DNA of 64,000 bases from Aerococcaceae bacterium DSM 111022 (GTDB taxonomy: Bacteria; Bacillota; Bacilli; Lactobacillales; Aerococcaceae). Where the stretch lies: assembly GCA_015863195.1 (NCBI GenBank), contig JACBXO010000001.1, positions 186,001-250,000 of the forward strand. The letters are read 5' to 3'. A program made the position numbers and the translations under genes. Of the stretch, positions 32,593 to 42,309 are shown piece by piece (the stretch's first letter is position 1; every line of letters begins with the position of its first letter). The notes below the pieces were generated by a model that saw only the letters and a list, made by a program, of their open reading frames with translations, had not been told where the DNA came from and made no database searches.

Positions 32593-33838
32593 ATTGTTAA
32601 AGGACGAAACATTAAAAACGCTACGCAGTGCTTTTCCCATTCTTAAATCAGAAATTAACGAAAAACCATTAATTTACTTCGATAATGCCGCAACCAGTCA
32701 AAAGCCGCATGCGATGCTGGATGGTTTAAAGCATTATTACACAACCATGAATGCTAATAGCCACCGCGGCGTCCACGAATTGGCAAGGCAAACAACTGAA
32801 GCTTATGAAGCGGTTCGCCTCCAAATAGCGGACTGGTTTGGTGTCAAAGAAAACGAGATTCTCTTTAATAGTGGCACAACGATGGGGTTAAATTTTGTGG
32901 CTCAAAGTTTAGTGAAACCACAATTAACGCCGGGCAGTAAAGTGTTGGTGACTGTTTTAGAACACCATTCAAATTTAGTTCCCTGGCAAGAAATTGCTAA
33001 AGCAACTGGCGCTGAATTGGTTTATATCCCGGTTGACCCAGAAACTTACTTAATTGACCTGGACGCGTTGGAAAAAGTACTAGACGATACGGTTAAAGCA
33101 GTTGCCATTCATCACGTTTCAAATGTCATCGGCGTCGAACAACCGATTCAAGAAATTACTCAGCTGGTTCGCCAAAAAACGCAAGCTTTCATCATCGCCG
33201 ACGGCGCTCAAGCCGCACCACATATGCGCGTTAACTTGAAGGAGCTGAATGTGGATGCTTATTTAATGAGTGCCCACAAAATGTATGGCCCAACCGGCCT
33301 CGGCATCGCTTATTTAAACGAGCGCGTCCATGCACTCGCTGCGCCATTTTTATTTGGCGGCGAAATGATTAATGTCGTAGGCGACCATTCGAGTGACTTT
33401 AAAAATTCGCCCTGGCGCTATGAAGCAGGCACACAGCCAATTGCTGAAGTAATTGCTTTTGGGAAGGTATTGCAGTTTTTACAAGCGCAAAATTTAGAGG
33501 CGCTATACCGCCATGAACAAGCTTTGACAAATCGGTTAATCGAGGGACTAACTGCGATCCCAGGTATCTCGCTTTATCGAAGTGCGACCGAGCCACATCA
33601 TGGGATTGTCAGTTTTAATATTGACGGAGTCCATCCCCATGATGCAGCAACCGGTTATGACTTAGAAGGTATTGCGGTCCGAGCGGGGCACCACTGCGCT
33701 CAACCATTGATGCGCTATTTAGGTGTGGTGGCGACTTTGCGGGCGAGTTTGAGTTTTTACAATACGCCTGAAGAAGTGGATTATTTTGTTTCAGTGACTG
33801 AAAGAATAAAGGAGTTTTTCACCGGTGGCTTTAGATAG
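32585..33838 (+). CDS. sufS: Cysteine desulfurase SufS
   Basis: 417 residues from ATG 32585, overlapping the sufD stop; a TTG at 32573 would add four residues. PLP-binding lysine in SAHKMYGPTGLG near residue 231 and the active-site cysteine in RAGHHCAQPLMRYLG near 369. N-terminal PLIYFDNAATSQKP is the class V aminotransferase signature. It removes sulfur from cysteine as persulfide and passes it to SufU. Fixed order sufD-sufS-sufU supports the name. Confidence 0.95.
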   Translation: MNKLLKDETLKTLRSAFPILKSEINEKPLIYFDNAATSQKPHAMLDGLKHYYTTMNANSHRGVHELARQTTEAYEAVRLQIADWFGVKENEILFNSGTTMGLNFVAQSLVKPQLTPGSKVLVTVLEHHSNLVPWQEIAKATGAELVYIPVDPETYLIDLDALEKVLDDTVKAVAIHHVSNVIGVEQPIQEITQLVRQKTQAFIIADGAQAAPHMRVNLKELNVDAYLMSAHKMYGPTGLGIAYLNERVHALAAPFLFGGEMINVVGDHSSDFKNSPWRYEAGTQPIAEVIAFGKVLQFLQAQNLEALYRHEQALTNRLIEGLTAIPGISLYRSATEPHHGIVSFNIDGVHPHDAATGYDLEGIAVRAGHHCAQPLMRYLGVVATLRASLSFYNTPEEVDYFVSVTERIKEFFTGGFR

Positions 33839-34349
33839 ATTAAATTTTTTATATCAGGAAGTGATTTTTGATCATACCAAGCAACCCCATAATCATAAAA
33901 CAATCGACAATGCCACACATGAAATGCAATTATTAAATCCTTCTTGTGGTGACATGATTAATGTGCAAATGTTTGTATCTGATGGGGTGATTGAGGATAT
34001 TGGTTTTATCGGAGAAGGTTGTTCGATTAGTATGGCAAGTGCCAGTATGATGACGGTTGCTTTAATGGGACGAACGATTGAAGAGGCTGAGCAAGTCATT
34101 GATGGGTTTGTTGAACATGTTGGCGGACCGAAGGTTAGCGATGATTTAGCTATGTCTTCAAAAAAATTAGAGGGTATTTTGCAGGATGCGGTGTTGCTTG
34201 AGGGGGTTCGGAAGTTTCCGGCGCGTTATAAGTGCGCGACTTTGGCGTGGAAGGCGGCGGAGTTGGGTTTTTATCCGGAGGAGCGGGCGCGTTTGATTGA
34301 GGGTTTGACAGTGAATTCGAGTGATGAGGGGGATGAGTTGGATGAGTGA
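33825..34349 (+). CDS. sufU: Fe-S assembly sulfurtransferase SufU
   Basis: 174 residues, IscU-like fold. Three ligand cysteines appear in NPSCGDM near 45, GEGCSISMA near 65 and [10 protein letters not shown] near 130, with the zinc-binding aspartate in CGD. SufU accepts sulfur from SufS by zinc-ligand exchange. GTG start at 33825 overlaps the end of sufS, with AAGGAG 10 bases upstream. An acidic tail of about 15 residues ([10 protein letters not shown]) makes it longer than the usual 145-155 residues; it overlaps the start of sufB. Confidence 0.93.
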   Translation: MALDRLNFLYQEVIFDHTKQPHNHKTIDNATHEMQLLNPSCGDMINVQMFVSDGVIEDIGFIGEGCSISMASASMMTVALMGRTIEEAEQVIDGFVEHVGGPKVSDDLAMSSKKLEGILQDAVLLEGVRKFPARYKCATLAWKAAELGFYPEERARLIEGLTVNSSDEGDELDE

Positions 34350-35748
34350 GGTTCCAGTTCTTGATGATTATCAGTATGGTTTTAAGGATGATGCGGAGAT
34401 TCTTTTTACGACGGGGAAGGGTTTGAGTGAAGAGGTTATTCGGACGATTTCCAAGGAAAAAGGTGAGCCGGATTGGATGTTAAATTATCGGTTAGAGTCG
34501 TATCAATTATTTTTGAAGATGAATCCGATTGATCATCCGTTGAATTGGGGGCCAGATTTATCGCAGTTGGATTTTGATGCGATTAATTATTTCCAGAAGG
34601 CATCGGATAAGCCGGTGCGTTCGTGGGATGAGGTGCCTGATAAAATTAAGGAGACTTTTGAACGTTTGGGTATTCCTGAAGCTGAGCGTGCTTATTTAGC
34701 GGGGGCGGCGGTTCAGTATGAGTCGACGGCGGTTTATGAGAGTTTGCGTCAGGAACTCCGTGACTTGGGCGTTGTGTTTACGGATACGGATACTGCTTTG
34801 CGTGAATATCCTGATATTTTTAAGGAACATTTTGGGACCGTTGTGCCGAATCACGACAATTTCATTTCAGCTTTAAATGGGGCTGTTTGGTCTGGTGGTA
34901 CTTTTATTTATGTGCCTAAAGGCGTGAAATGTGATGTGCCTTTACAAATGTATTTTAGAATGAACAATGAGGGTTCGGGTCAATTTGAGCGGACTTTAAT
35001 TGTGGTTGAAGATGAGGCAAGTTTACATTATGTGGAAGGTTGTACGGCGCCGACTTATTCAACGGCTTCCCTCCATGGTGCGGTGGTTGAGATTATTGTT
35101 AAGAAAAATGGTTATGCCCGTTATACGACTATTCAAAACTGGTCGGATAATGTGTACAATTTAGTGACTAAACGGGCTCGTGCCGGTCAAGGTGCGGTGA
35201 TGGAGTGGATTGATGGTAATCTGGGGTCAGATGTAACGATGAAATACCCAACTATTATTTTAGACGGCGAAGGTGCGCGGGGTACGATGATGACGATCGC
35301 GTTTGCGTCTGAAGGGACGATTCAAGATACTGGTGCCAAAATGATTCATTTAGCACCTCACACATCCAGTTCAATTATTTCAAAATCAATTGCGAAAACG
35401 GGCGGGACAGTGAATTACCGCGGTGACGTTATTTTCGATGAAAAAGCCAAACACGCATTATCACATATCGAATGTGACACGATTATTATGGATGCGGATT
35501 CCAAATCGGATACGATTCCTTTCAATAAAATTTTAAATGGCTCTGCGACATTGGAGCATGAAGCAAAAGTTTCACGTATTTCTGAGGAGCAATTATTCTA
35601 CTTAATGAGCCGTGGTTTAACCGAAGCCGAAGCAACTGAGATGATTGTTGTCGGATTCGTCCAACCCTTCACCAAAGAATTGCCATTAGAATATGCCGTT
35701 GAATTGAACCGACTCATTGCCTACGAAATGGAAGGCTCAGTAGGCTAA
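34342..35748 (+). CDS. sufB: Fe-S cluster assembly protein SufB
   Basis: 468 residues from ATG 34342 ([17 protein letters not shown]), overlapping sufU by eight bases; upstream in-frame ATG codons at 34321 and 34324 lack a better site. The beta-helix core shows [20 protein letters not shown] near 278-297 and [13 protein letters not shown] near 340, as in SufB. It is the main scaffold subunit on which clusters are built. Last gene of the operon, followed by a terminator at 35758-35794. Confidence 0.95.
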   Translation: MSEVPVLDDYQYGFKDDAEILFTTGKGLSEEVIRTISKEKGEPDWMLNYRLESYQLFLKMNPIDHPLNWGPDLSQLDFDAINYFQKASDKPVRSWDEVPDKIKETFERLGIPEAERAYLAGAAVQYESTAVYESLRQELRDLGVVFTDTDTALREYPDIFKEHFGTVVPNHDNFISALNGAVWSGGTFIYVPKGVKCDVPLQMYFRMNNEGSGQFERTLIVVEDEASLHYVEGCTAPTYSTASLHGAVVEIIVKKNGYARYTTIQNWSDNVYNLVTKRARAGQGAVMEWIDGNLGSDVTMKYPTIILDGEGARGTMMTIAFASEGTIQDTGAKMIHLAPHTSSSIISKSIAKTGGTVNYRGDVIFDEKAKHALSHIECDTIIMDADSKSDTIPFNKILNGSATLEHEAKVSRISEEQLFYLMSRGLTEAEATEMIVVGFVQPFTKELPLEYAVELNRLIAYEMEGSVG

Positions 35749-35757
35749 TTTGTTTAT

Positions 35758-35794
35758 CAACTAGAAAAGGCCAGCTGCTTTTTCTAGTTTTTTT
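35758..35794 (+). terminator. Terminator of suf operon
   Basis: AACTAGAAAA pairs with TTTTCTAGTT around a GC-containing loop, followed by seven T. Confidence 0.85.
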
Positions 35795-35831
35795 CTTTGG
35801 GGAAGATTTGGTAGTAGGTATTATTTGTTGA

Positions 35832-35932
35832 GGATGCAAAATTTTGCATCCTTTTTATTTTGCGACCAGGAGGGTTCACAGATTCTGCATCCAGCGGGGA
35901 TTTATTTGTATAGGATGCAAAAAACTGGATCC
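35832..35932. repeat. Tandem array, period 41 bp, three units
   Basis: Palindromic units start at 35832, 35873 and 35913 (spacing 41 and 40). The first is a perfect 20-base palindrome, GGATGCAAAATTTTGCATCC; the second and third are diverged (GGTTCACAG..TGCATCC, GGATGCAAAAAACTGGATCC). Single copies of this palindrome stand at the left of copies A (29676) and, decayed, C (37804). Confidence 0.75.
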
Positions 35933-35939
35933 TTTTTTA

Positions 35940-36333
35940 ACTCGCCTCCGATATAGTGGATACAGTATTTTATAAAGAACTAATTATCAGAATTATTTAA
36001 TCACCTCGGAGTGATGATGAAAATATTACAAAATTATAAAAATTTACATTGGCTGTTTGGATTAGTGATAAAATCAGCTACAAATTATCATTACTCCGAG
36101 ATCACTGCTTGGTTATGATGATCTCACAACAAACTATGGGCTTTGATAGAGTCGCCTCAGCGACTCTTCCTTCTATAAATAATGGAAGTCAATTTCCTAA
36201 GAAATTGACCACATCTAACTGAAGTAGCCTTTTAGGTTGTAGTCGAATGTATATTCTCTTTAATGGGACAAGTTACAAAATTAAAGAGGTAGGATGATGT
36301 TATTGTGCTGATTTATCAAAGTGTTGCACCAGC
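35940..36333. repeat. Modular hairpin element, copy B (right part truncated)
   Basis: The left flank (35940-36129) matches copy A; 36064-36174 is identical over 111 bases to 37930-38040 of copy C. Hairpins present are GAGTCGC/GCGACTC (36150-36166) and GTCAATTTC/GAAATTGAC (36188-36208); the third hairpin is cut after its first arm and the fourth is missing. Beyond it, TTAATGGGACAAGTT matches the right flank of copy A, and one diverged unit of the 30150-type array stands at 36304-36333. Confidence 0.75.
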
Positions 36334-36347
36334 ATTTAATAATAAAT

Positions 36348-36389
36348 AAACAGTACATTTCTATCCATTGGAAAATGTACTGTTTTTTT
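36348..36389. terminator. Terminator of AraC-family gene
   Basis: AAACAGTACATTT pairs with AAATGTACTGTTT around a ten-base loop, with A before and T after, so it works for the minus-strand gene ending at 36402. Confidence 0.85.
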
Positions 36390-36401
36390 GACACTGAGAA
36401 A

Positions 36402-37265
36402 TTATTTCTGAACAACAGGCATCCAGACTTCGCTGTAGGCCTGACCGTTTTTTTCTTCTAACATTTTGGTAAAAGAGAACATGGGTGCTTGGATTAGTTC
36501 ATAATCTGAGACTGGGAACCATTCAGAATAGATGGCTGCATAGGTATTTTGAAGTGTCTCTGGAAATTGTCCTGTATTTGGAAAGACTGCCCAAGTCATT
36601 TTAGGCACTTTGATTGTGTCCAACAAATCACTGATATTTTCATTTGTAGTTAATACTCCAATAAGATGGGTTAATGTTCCGCCTTCTTCTTTGAAGTCAT
36701 AATCATGTTCGTAAGATACATTAACAATTTCTTTAGGGGCAATATTTTGTAATTGATGCATAGCCTCTTGTTGTTCGGGTGTAATGCTTTGTGCCAGTTC
36801 CACGATTGATTTATTTTCTCCTTCGAATTGCATGGAGACTTTTTTACTCACTCCAGCAAATGTAATCGAAGGTAGTTCAACAACTTTGTATTCCATACTT
36901 TTTCCTCCTTTGACGTCGATAAAAAATGATAGTTTAGGGAATGATTTGTTGAGATTTGCGTCCCTTACTTCGGACGGTAGGAAACCACTCCAAGATTTAA
37001 ACGCACGTGTGAAGCCGTCGATTGATTGATAGCCATATTTGAAGGCGACATCGGTCACTTTTTCGCCGGCGAGCAAATCTTTATTTGCTTCGGACAATTT
37101 GCGTTTTTTTATGTATTCGCTGAGCGACAAACCTGACAGATATTGAAATACTTTTCGGAAGTGGTAGTCAGATATGCCAACTTCCTTCGAGATATTTTCT
37201 ATGGAAATGTCATTTGATAAGTTTTCTTCGATGTAGTCAATGACATGGTTTAATTCTTTTAACAT
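36402..37265 (-). CDS. AraC-family regulator with GyrI-like effector domain
   Basis: 287 residues. Residues 1-105 hold the two AraC helix-turn-helix motifs (ISIENISKEVGISDYHFRKV, then VTDVAFKYGYQSIDGFTRAF). Residues 125-287 form a GyrI-like small-molecule-binding domain (YKVVELPSITFAGVSKK at its start; EVWMPVV at the end). Such Rob/BmrR-like proteins sense amphipathic drugs and turn on efflux genes. No transporter lies next to it, so targets are elsewhere or it only regulates itself. Has an AAGGAGG ribosome site and its own terminator. Confidence 0.88.
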   Translation of the reverse strand: MLKELNHVIDYIEENLSNDISIENISKEVGISDYHFRKVFQYLSGLSLSEYIKKRKLSEANKDLLAGEKVTDVAFKYGYQSIDGFTRAFKSWSGFLPSEVRDANLNKSFPKLSFFIDVKGGKSMEYKVVELPSITFAGVSKKVSMQFEGENKSIVELAQSITPEQQEAMHQLQNIAPKEIVNVSYEHDYDFKEEGGTLTHLIGVLTTNENISDLLDTIKVPKMTWAVFPNTGQFPETLQNTYAAIYSEWFPVSDYELIQAPMFSFTKMLEEKNGQAYSEVWMPVVQK

Positions 37266-37366
37266 TTATTTCCTCCTTTCAGGAAAAGTATAGCAACTGT
37301 TTGCCGAGAGTACTCGATAATTTTGTACAAATGATGTCGGATGGTTATGTTAAATTGGTTGCTAAA

Positions 37367-37710
37367 CTAATGGATTCTTTTAACCGTGATTGCTAAAGTA
37401 CCCCAATCTTTTTCTTGACTAGGTGAATAAATTTCATACGTTTGTTGGATGAGTGTTTCAATGGATTCATCTGCAGTATCAAAGTAAGCTAATGGGATAC
37501 TGTTATACATTTCTTCAAATGTTGGAAATGTTTTTAAATTAGTCACTTCTACGATTAAATGTTCGTTTTTATGGGGTACTTTTGTAAATTTGATTGTATC
37601 CCCGATAGTTAGTTTTCTTCTTTTGGCATCATTTAAAATAACTTCAACTGTTTTCTTTCCATTTTTATAGAATTAAAAGGCTTTTCGTATAAACCCATAG
37701 CATGTTCCAT
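37367..37710 (-). pseudogene. ASCH-domain protein with one-base frameshift
   Basis: From ATG 37710 (GGAG upstream) the frame reads MEHAMGLYEKPFNSIK and then stops early. Adding one A to the five-A run near 37668 restores KNGKKTVEVILNDAKRRKL, GDTIKFTKVP, FPTFEEMYNSIPLAYF and WGTLAITVKRIH up to TAG at 37367. The joined protein, about 114 residues, matches small ASCH-domain (YqfB-like) proteins, an RNA-binding-like fold often linked with nucleoside or tRNA metabolism. It may be a true pseudogene or a sequencing error in the A run. Confidence 0.75.
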
Positions 37711-37799
37711 TAAATACACTCCTCGATTTTTATCATAAATTCAACTCAAGAATAGAATACCATAATGTATATGACGCGTCCGATTCGATTATTTAGAGT

Positions 37800-38182
37800 A
37801 TGGATGCAAGATAATAAAATGGCCCCCTTATCTAGGACACAAAACTGAATTATCAGAATTCCATTCACTCCTCGATGTAATGAGAATATATATTAGGTAA
37901 TCACAATACAATCATTTGTTTTTTGGAGAAGTGATAAAATCAGCTACAAATTATCATTACTCCGAGATCACTGCTTGGTTATGATGATCTCACAACAAAC
38001 TATGGGCTTTGATAGAGTCGCCTCAGCGACTCTTCCTTCTGAAAGTATAGGGAGTCAATTTCTTAGGAAATTGACCACATCTAACTGAAGTAGCTTTTAG
38101 GTCGTGGCCTAAAAGCCTCCTCGTAATAAGAGAGGGAGAGTTGCCAACGCAACTCTTTCCTTATGATACCGCAGTTTGTAGA
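37800..38182. repeat. Modular hairpin element, copy C, complete
   Basis: Core 37996-38182 with ends CAAACTATGG and CCGCAGTTTG. Four hairpins, all with exact arms: GAGTCGC/GCGACTC (38015-38032), GTCAATTTC/GAAATTGAC (38054-38075), GCTTTTAGG/CCTAAAAGC (38093-38116), GAGTTGC/GCAACTC (38138-38155). The left flank shares 111 identical bases with copy B and more distant similarity with copy A. Not coding. Confidence 0.8.
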
Positions 38183-38254
38183 GTGACTACATTCTGTTGA
38201 TTAATAAATTTACTTGGATGCAAACTGAAGAAAGTTTGTTTGGAGGATGCTGAA

Positions 38255-38735
38255 ACTTTCACTATTTCCAGACCTAGAGTGAAAGTTTAGTTCTGAAATC
38301 TAGAAACTTTCACTATTTTCAGTCTTGGAGTGAAAGTCTACTCTAAGAATCTAGAAACTTTCACTATTTTCAGACCTGGAGTGAAAGTCTAGTGCCGAAA
38401 TCCAAAAACTTTCACTTTTTCAGTCCTGGAGTGAAAGTCTAGTGCCGAAATCCAAAAACTTTCACTATTTCTGAACCTAGAGTGAAAGTCTAGTCCCGAA
38501 ATCCAAAAACTTTCACTATTTCCAGTCCTGGAGTGAAAGTCTGGTCCTGAAATCTAGGAACTTTCACTATTTTCAGTCTTGGAGTGAAAGTCTGTCCTGA
38601 AATCTAGGAACTTTCACTATTTCCGGTCCTGGAGTGAAAGTGTGGTCACAAAATCCAGCAACCTTCACTATTTCTGATTCTAGAGTGAAAGACTCCTCAC
38701 TTAATCTAGCAACTTTCACTATGCAAACTAAGGCG
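38255..38735. repeat. Tandem array, period 50-51 bp, ten units
   Basis: Units begin at 38255, 38306, 38357, 38408, 38458, 38509, 38560, 38610, 38661 and 38712. Each has inverted arms ACTTTCACT and AGTGAAAGT spanning about 32 bases, with a variable loop (ATTTCCAGTCCTGG in several units), then a linker such as CTAGTCCCGAAATCCAAAA. Arms are more conserved than loops and linkers. The last unit has only the first arm. Lies between the ASCH pseudogene and truB, which diverge. Confidence 0.9.
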
Positions 38736-38737
38736 AC

Positions 38738-38960
38738 GATACAAGTTGTATCATGGAGCCGCCTCAAATTAGTATGACGATACAAGTTGTATCATGGAGA
38801 CGCCTCAAATTGTGATAACGATACAAGTTGTCTCATGAAGCCGCCTCAAACTAAGATGACGATACAAGTTGTATCATGGACCCTAACCAAATCCAGTCGA
38901 TATTACAACTTGTATCATGAGACCCCACTCAAACTAGGATAACGATACAATCTGTATCAT
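38738..38960. repeat. Tandem array, period 41 bp, six units
   Basis: The palindrome GATACAAGTTGTATC starts at 38738, 38779, 38820 and 38861; two further diverged copies have their centres near 38909 and 38951. Between them stands CATGGAGCCGCCTCAAA or a variant. It abuts the 51-base array directly. A single copy of the same palindrome is at 30308. Confidence 0.88.
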
Positions 38961-39172
38961 CAATTCAATCCGGGATCAAAATACATCCTACATCCTAAAC
39001 CTACTCGAAACCCAAAACTCCCCCAATTCCACCACCAACCTCCCGTACCGCACCTTAATATTCATCCACCGGACCAAAAGCGACTGCCATACTTTCGAAA
39101 AAGGCGATTTGGGAATGTAGTTATATGGCATAAACTTTGATATAATAGGCAAGAATGTTAGGAGTGAAATGG

Positions 39173-40111
39173 ATGAGTTATATGGGGATTTTGCCGATAA
39201 ATAAACCGCGCGGGATGACGAGTCATGATGTCGTTTTTAAGGCGCGCAAAATTTTGAAAATGAAGAAAATTGGGCACACGGGAACGCTCGATCCTGAAGT
39301 GGACGGCGTTTTGGTGCTGTGCCTCGGCCAGGCAACAAAATTGGTCGAGTATTTGATGGACGGCGAGAAAATCTATCACGGCGAAATTACACTGGGCGTG
39401 TCGACAGAAACCGAAGACGCGCATGGCGCTGTGGTTGACACGACGCCTGTTGAGGCGCCGTTAAGTATGGCAGAAATTGATGAGAAAATGGCTTCGATGA
39501 CGGGCTTGATTCAGCAAATTCCGCCAATGTATTCTGCGGTAAAAGTGAAAGGAAAGCGCCTCTATGAGTATGCTAGAGCGGGCGAAGAGGTCGAAAGACC
39601 AGTGCGCGAGGCGCAAATTCATTCATTTGTCAGAACGAGTGAACCGGTTTATGATGCGGCAGCGAAGACGCAAAGTTGGTCATTTGATGTCCACTGCGGC
39701 AAGGGAACTTATGTCAGAACTTTAGCGGTCGACTTGGGTGAAAAACTAGGGTTTCCCGCGCATATGTCAGACTTACGCCGTTTAGCAACAAGTGGCTTTA
39801 ATATCGAAGAGGCGGTGACTTTAGAAGAGTTAGCTGAAGCGGTTGAAGCTGGGACAGAGCTGGAGCATATTTATCCAATGGACCGCATTAAAGCGTCGAT
39901 GCCACATTTAGTTGTTGGTGCCGATAAAGTGTTTAATATTGAACACGGGCAAGTCGTGCCAGATGATTTCTTCGGGGAACCGTTGAAAGAATTGACCGCA
40001 ATATTCAACGAAGCAGGCACATTGCTGGCGATTTATGGGCCGCACCCATCGAAACCAAATTTACTAAAATCAGCGAAAGGATTTCATTATGAAGAGGAGG
40101 TGAACGCGTGA
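39173..40111 (+). CDS. truB: tRNA pseudouridine(55) synthase TruB
   Basis: 312 residues from ATG 39173 (MSYMGILPINKPRG), with TTAGGAG eight bases upstream; an ATG at 39155 overlaps that site. The KPRGMTSHDVV motif and catalytic aspartate in GHTGTLDPEVDGVLVLCLG near 41-60 identify TruB. It makes pseudouridine 55 in the T loop of tRNAs. The truB-ribF pair is the standard Firmicutes arrangement, here with a GTGA overlap. Confidence 0.95.
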   Translation: MSYMGILPINKPRGMTSHDVVFKARKILKMKKIGHTGTLDPEVDGVLVLCLGQATKLVEYLMDGEKIYHGEITLGVSTETEDAHGAVVDTTPVEAPLSMAEIDEKMASMTGLIQQIPPMYSAVKVKGKRLYEYARAGEEVERPVREAQIHSFVRTSEPVYDAAAKTQSWSFDVHCGKGTYVRTLAVDLGEKLGFPAHMSDLRRLATSGFNIEEAVTLEELAEAVEAGTELEHIYPMDRIKASMPHLVVGADKVFNIEHGQVVPDDFFGEPLKELTAIFNEAGTLLAIYGPHPSKPNLLKSAKGFHYEEEVNA

Positions 40112-41049
40112 AAGTTGTGGAATTAAAACATCCTTATCAGGAAACGGATATTGTGAATGAACCGATTGTCTTAGTGTTAGGCTTCTTTGACGGCGTTCAT
40201 CTTGGGCATCAGCGGGTTATTAATACCGCGCGTGAAATAGCGGACGAAAAGGGATTGAAGCTAGCGGTAATGACTTTTGACCGCCATCCTAAAATGATTT
40301 ATCAAAAGTTGGCACCGGAAGATTATCAATATGTCACTTTAGCTGAGCGCCGTATTGAACTGTTAGCGGAGTTCGGGGTTGATTATTGTTATTTAGTGGA
40401 ATTCAGCCATGAATTTGGCGCTCAAGATCCCCAAACTTTTGTCGATAATTATATTGTCGGACTGCATGCAGATACTGTGGTGGCGGGGTTTGATTATACT
40501 TACGGACCGCGTGAGGCTGCCAACATGGATACTTTACCGGCGCATGCTCGTGGGCGTTTTGATGTCGTCACCGTTCCAAAACGTGCTACCAATGGGCATA
40601 AGGTGGGGACACGGTATATTTCTAAAGATATCAAAGAGGGCAATATCGAAGTGGCTAACCGCGACTTAGGCCATACTTTCCAAACAAAAGGGGAAGTAAT
40701 TCATGGTTTTAAAAGAGGGCGTGAAATTGGTTACCCGACGGCGAATATTAAGGCAGCGCCGGAGCAGTTGTTGCCGGGAATCGGCGTGTATGTGTCGGAA
40801 GTTGAAGTTGACGGTGTGTGGTATCAGGCGATGACGTCGGTTGGCTACAATGTGACATTTGACGATGTGAAGGATTTGTCGGTTGAGGCGTACATTTTGG
40901 ATTTTGACGAGATGATTTACGGGAAAATTGTTCGTGTTAAATGGCATAAATACTTGCGCAATGAGCTGAAATTCGACGGCCTTGACGGGTTAATTGCGCA
41001 GTTAGACCAAGATTTAATGGATACAAGAGCTTATTTTTCGGGAAAATAG
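40108..41049 (+). CDS. ribF: Bifunctional riboflavin kinase/FAD synthetase
   Basis: 313 residues. N-terminal nucleotidyltransferase with GFFDGVHLGHQRVI near 27-40 and the C-terminal flavokinase with KRGREIGYPTANI near 204-216. It phosphorylates riboflavin to FMN and adenylates it to FAD. GTG start at 40108 overlaps the truB stop, with GAAGAGGAGG upstream. No terminator hairpin is obvious before the next promoter. Confidence 0.95.
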   Translation: MKVVELKHPYQETDIVNEPIVLVLGFFDGVHLGHQRVINTAREIADEKGLKLAVMTFDRHPKMIYQKLAPEDYQYVTLAERRIELLAEFGVDYCYLVEFSHEFGAQDPQTFVDNYIVGLHADTVVAGFDYTYGPREAANMDTLPAHARGRFDVVTVPKRATNGHKVGTRYISKDIKEGNIEVANRDLGHTFQTKGEVIHGFKRGREIGYPTANIKAAPEQLLPGIGVYVSEVEVDGVWYQAMTSVGYNVTFDDVKDLSVEAYILDFDEMIYGKIVRVKWHKYLRNELKFDGLDGLIAQLDQDLMDTRAYFSGK

Positions 41050-41070
41050 GGTAGATTCTATCGCGGTTGG

Positions 41071-41086
41071 AAAACACGAACATTCG
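41071..41086 (+). promoter_or_regulatory. PurBox-like site upstream of first BMP gene
   Basis: AAAACACGAACATTCG, containing the CGAACATTCG half-palindrome that resembles the Gram-positive PurR box (AWWWCCGAACWWT). It lies about 45 bases before the -10 box TATAAT (41131-41136). The same 15 bases occur at the corresponding place before the second BMP gene. Purine control is inferred. Confidence 0.65.
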
Positions 41087-41193
41087 AAATAATATTGGTT
41101 GTTTTGTGTGTTATTTATTCAATTTAGGGGTATAATAGATTATAGTTGTTGTAGAACGTTTCAGAATGATAAACACATAAGGAGTGTAATAAA

Positions 41194-42228
41194 TTGAAAA
41201 AATTAACAAAAGCATTACTTACATTATCAAGCGCGGCATTGATTGCGGCGCCATTAGCGGTTTCTGCACAGGAAGCAGAAGGTCTTTCGGCAATTATGAT
41301 CACTGACCAAGGTGGAATCGATGATAAATCATTTAACCAATCGGCTTGGGAAGGCTTAGTTGCTTGGGGTGAAGAACATGGTAAGGAGCAAGGTGTTGGT
41401 GGCTACGATTATTTAGAATCACCTTCTGACTCTGACTATATCACGAACATGAACACTGCGATTCAAGGTGGCTTTGATGTTATCTTTGGTGTTGGCTTTA
41501 AAATTCAAGATGCTTTAACTCAAATGTCTGAACAAAATCCAGATCAATACTTCGCAATCGTTGATGGGGTTGTTGAAGCGGATAATGTGGCTTCATTAAA
41601 CTTCAAAGACCATGAAGCGGCATTCTTAGCAGGTGTTGCGGCTGCTTCGACAACTGAAACAAACCATATTGGTTTTGTTGGTGGGGTTGAAGGTGTGGTT
41701 ATTGACCGCTTCGAAGCTGGTTTTGTGGCTGGTGCTAAAGAAATTAATCCAGATATTGAAATTTCAATCGAATATGTAGGTAGCTTTGCGGATGCGCCTC
41801 GTGGTAAACAAATTGCGGCAGCAATGTATGCCAATGATGCAGATATTATTTTCCAAGCTGCAGGTGGTTCTGGTAATGGTGTGTTCTCTGAAGCGCGTGA
41901 CTTAGTAACTGCAGATCCTGAGCGTAATATTTGGGTGATCGGTGTTGACCGTGACCAAGAAGAAGAAGGTACTTTTGAAGTAGATGGTGAAACTCGTGTC
42001 ATCACTTTAACATCAACATTAAAAGAAATCGGTTCTTCAATTAAAACATTCCTAGAAAATTCTGAAGCAGATGGATTTACAGCAGGTAACACTGTATTTG
42101 GTTTAGCTGAAGGTGGAGTTGGTATCACTGATGGTGAAATGGCAGAAGATGTTGTTTCTACTATCGAAGACTACGAACAACAAATCATCGATGGCGAAAT
42201 CGAAGTACCTGAAACACCAGCTGAGTAA
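41194..42228 (+). CDS. BMP family nucleoside-binding protein, without lipobox
   Basis: 344 residues. TTG start at 41194 with AAGGAGTG upstream. A signal peptide spans 1-25 (MKKLTKALLTLSSAALIAAP, then LAVSAQ) and carries no cysteine, unusual since BMP/PnrA proteins of Gram-positives are lipoproteins. The mature part shows the family motifs GGIDDKSFNQSAWEGL near 38-53, VGFKIQDAL and GGVEGVVIDRFEAGF near 165. It should bind purine nucleosides for the nupOPQ transporter further on. A paralogue follows at 43253. A PurBox-like site and a TATAAT box stand upstream. Confidence 0.88.
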   Translation: MKKLTKALLTLSSAALIAAPLAVSAQEAEGLSAIMITDQGGIDDKSFNQSAWEGLVAWGEEHGKEQGVGGYDYLESPSDSDYITNMNTAIQGGFDVIFGVGFKIQDALTQMSEQNPDQYFAIVDGVVEADNVASLNFKDHEAAFLAGVAAASTTETNHIGFVGGVEGVVIDRFEAGFVAGAKEINPDIEISIEYVGSFADAPRGKQIAAAMYANDADIIFQAAGGSGNGVFSEARDLVTADPERNIWVIGVDRDQEEEGTFEVDGETRVITLTSTLKEIGSSIKTFLENSEADGFTAGNTVFGLAEGGVGITDGEMAEDVVSTIEDYEQQIIDGEIEVPETPAE

Positions 42229-42250
42229 TTAAATATATACTTTAGTTTAG

Positions 42251-42280
42251 GTCCCGACATTTTAGTCGGGGCTTTTTTTT
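42251..42280 (+). terminator. Terminator of first BMP gene
   Basis: GTCCCGAC (42251-42258) pairs with GTCGGGGC (42265-42272), followed by eight T. Confidence 0.9.
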
Positions 42281-42309
42281 ATTTTGGGGGATGTGTTGCA
42301 GGGTGAAGT

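Noticed and set aside
38255-38960. CRISPR array
   Set aside because: Units are regularly spaced, but what lies between the arms is itself repeated with mutations rather than unique spacers, repeat borders drift, and no cas genes are present.
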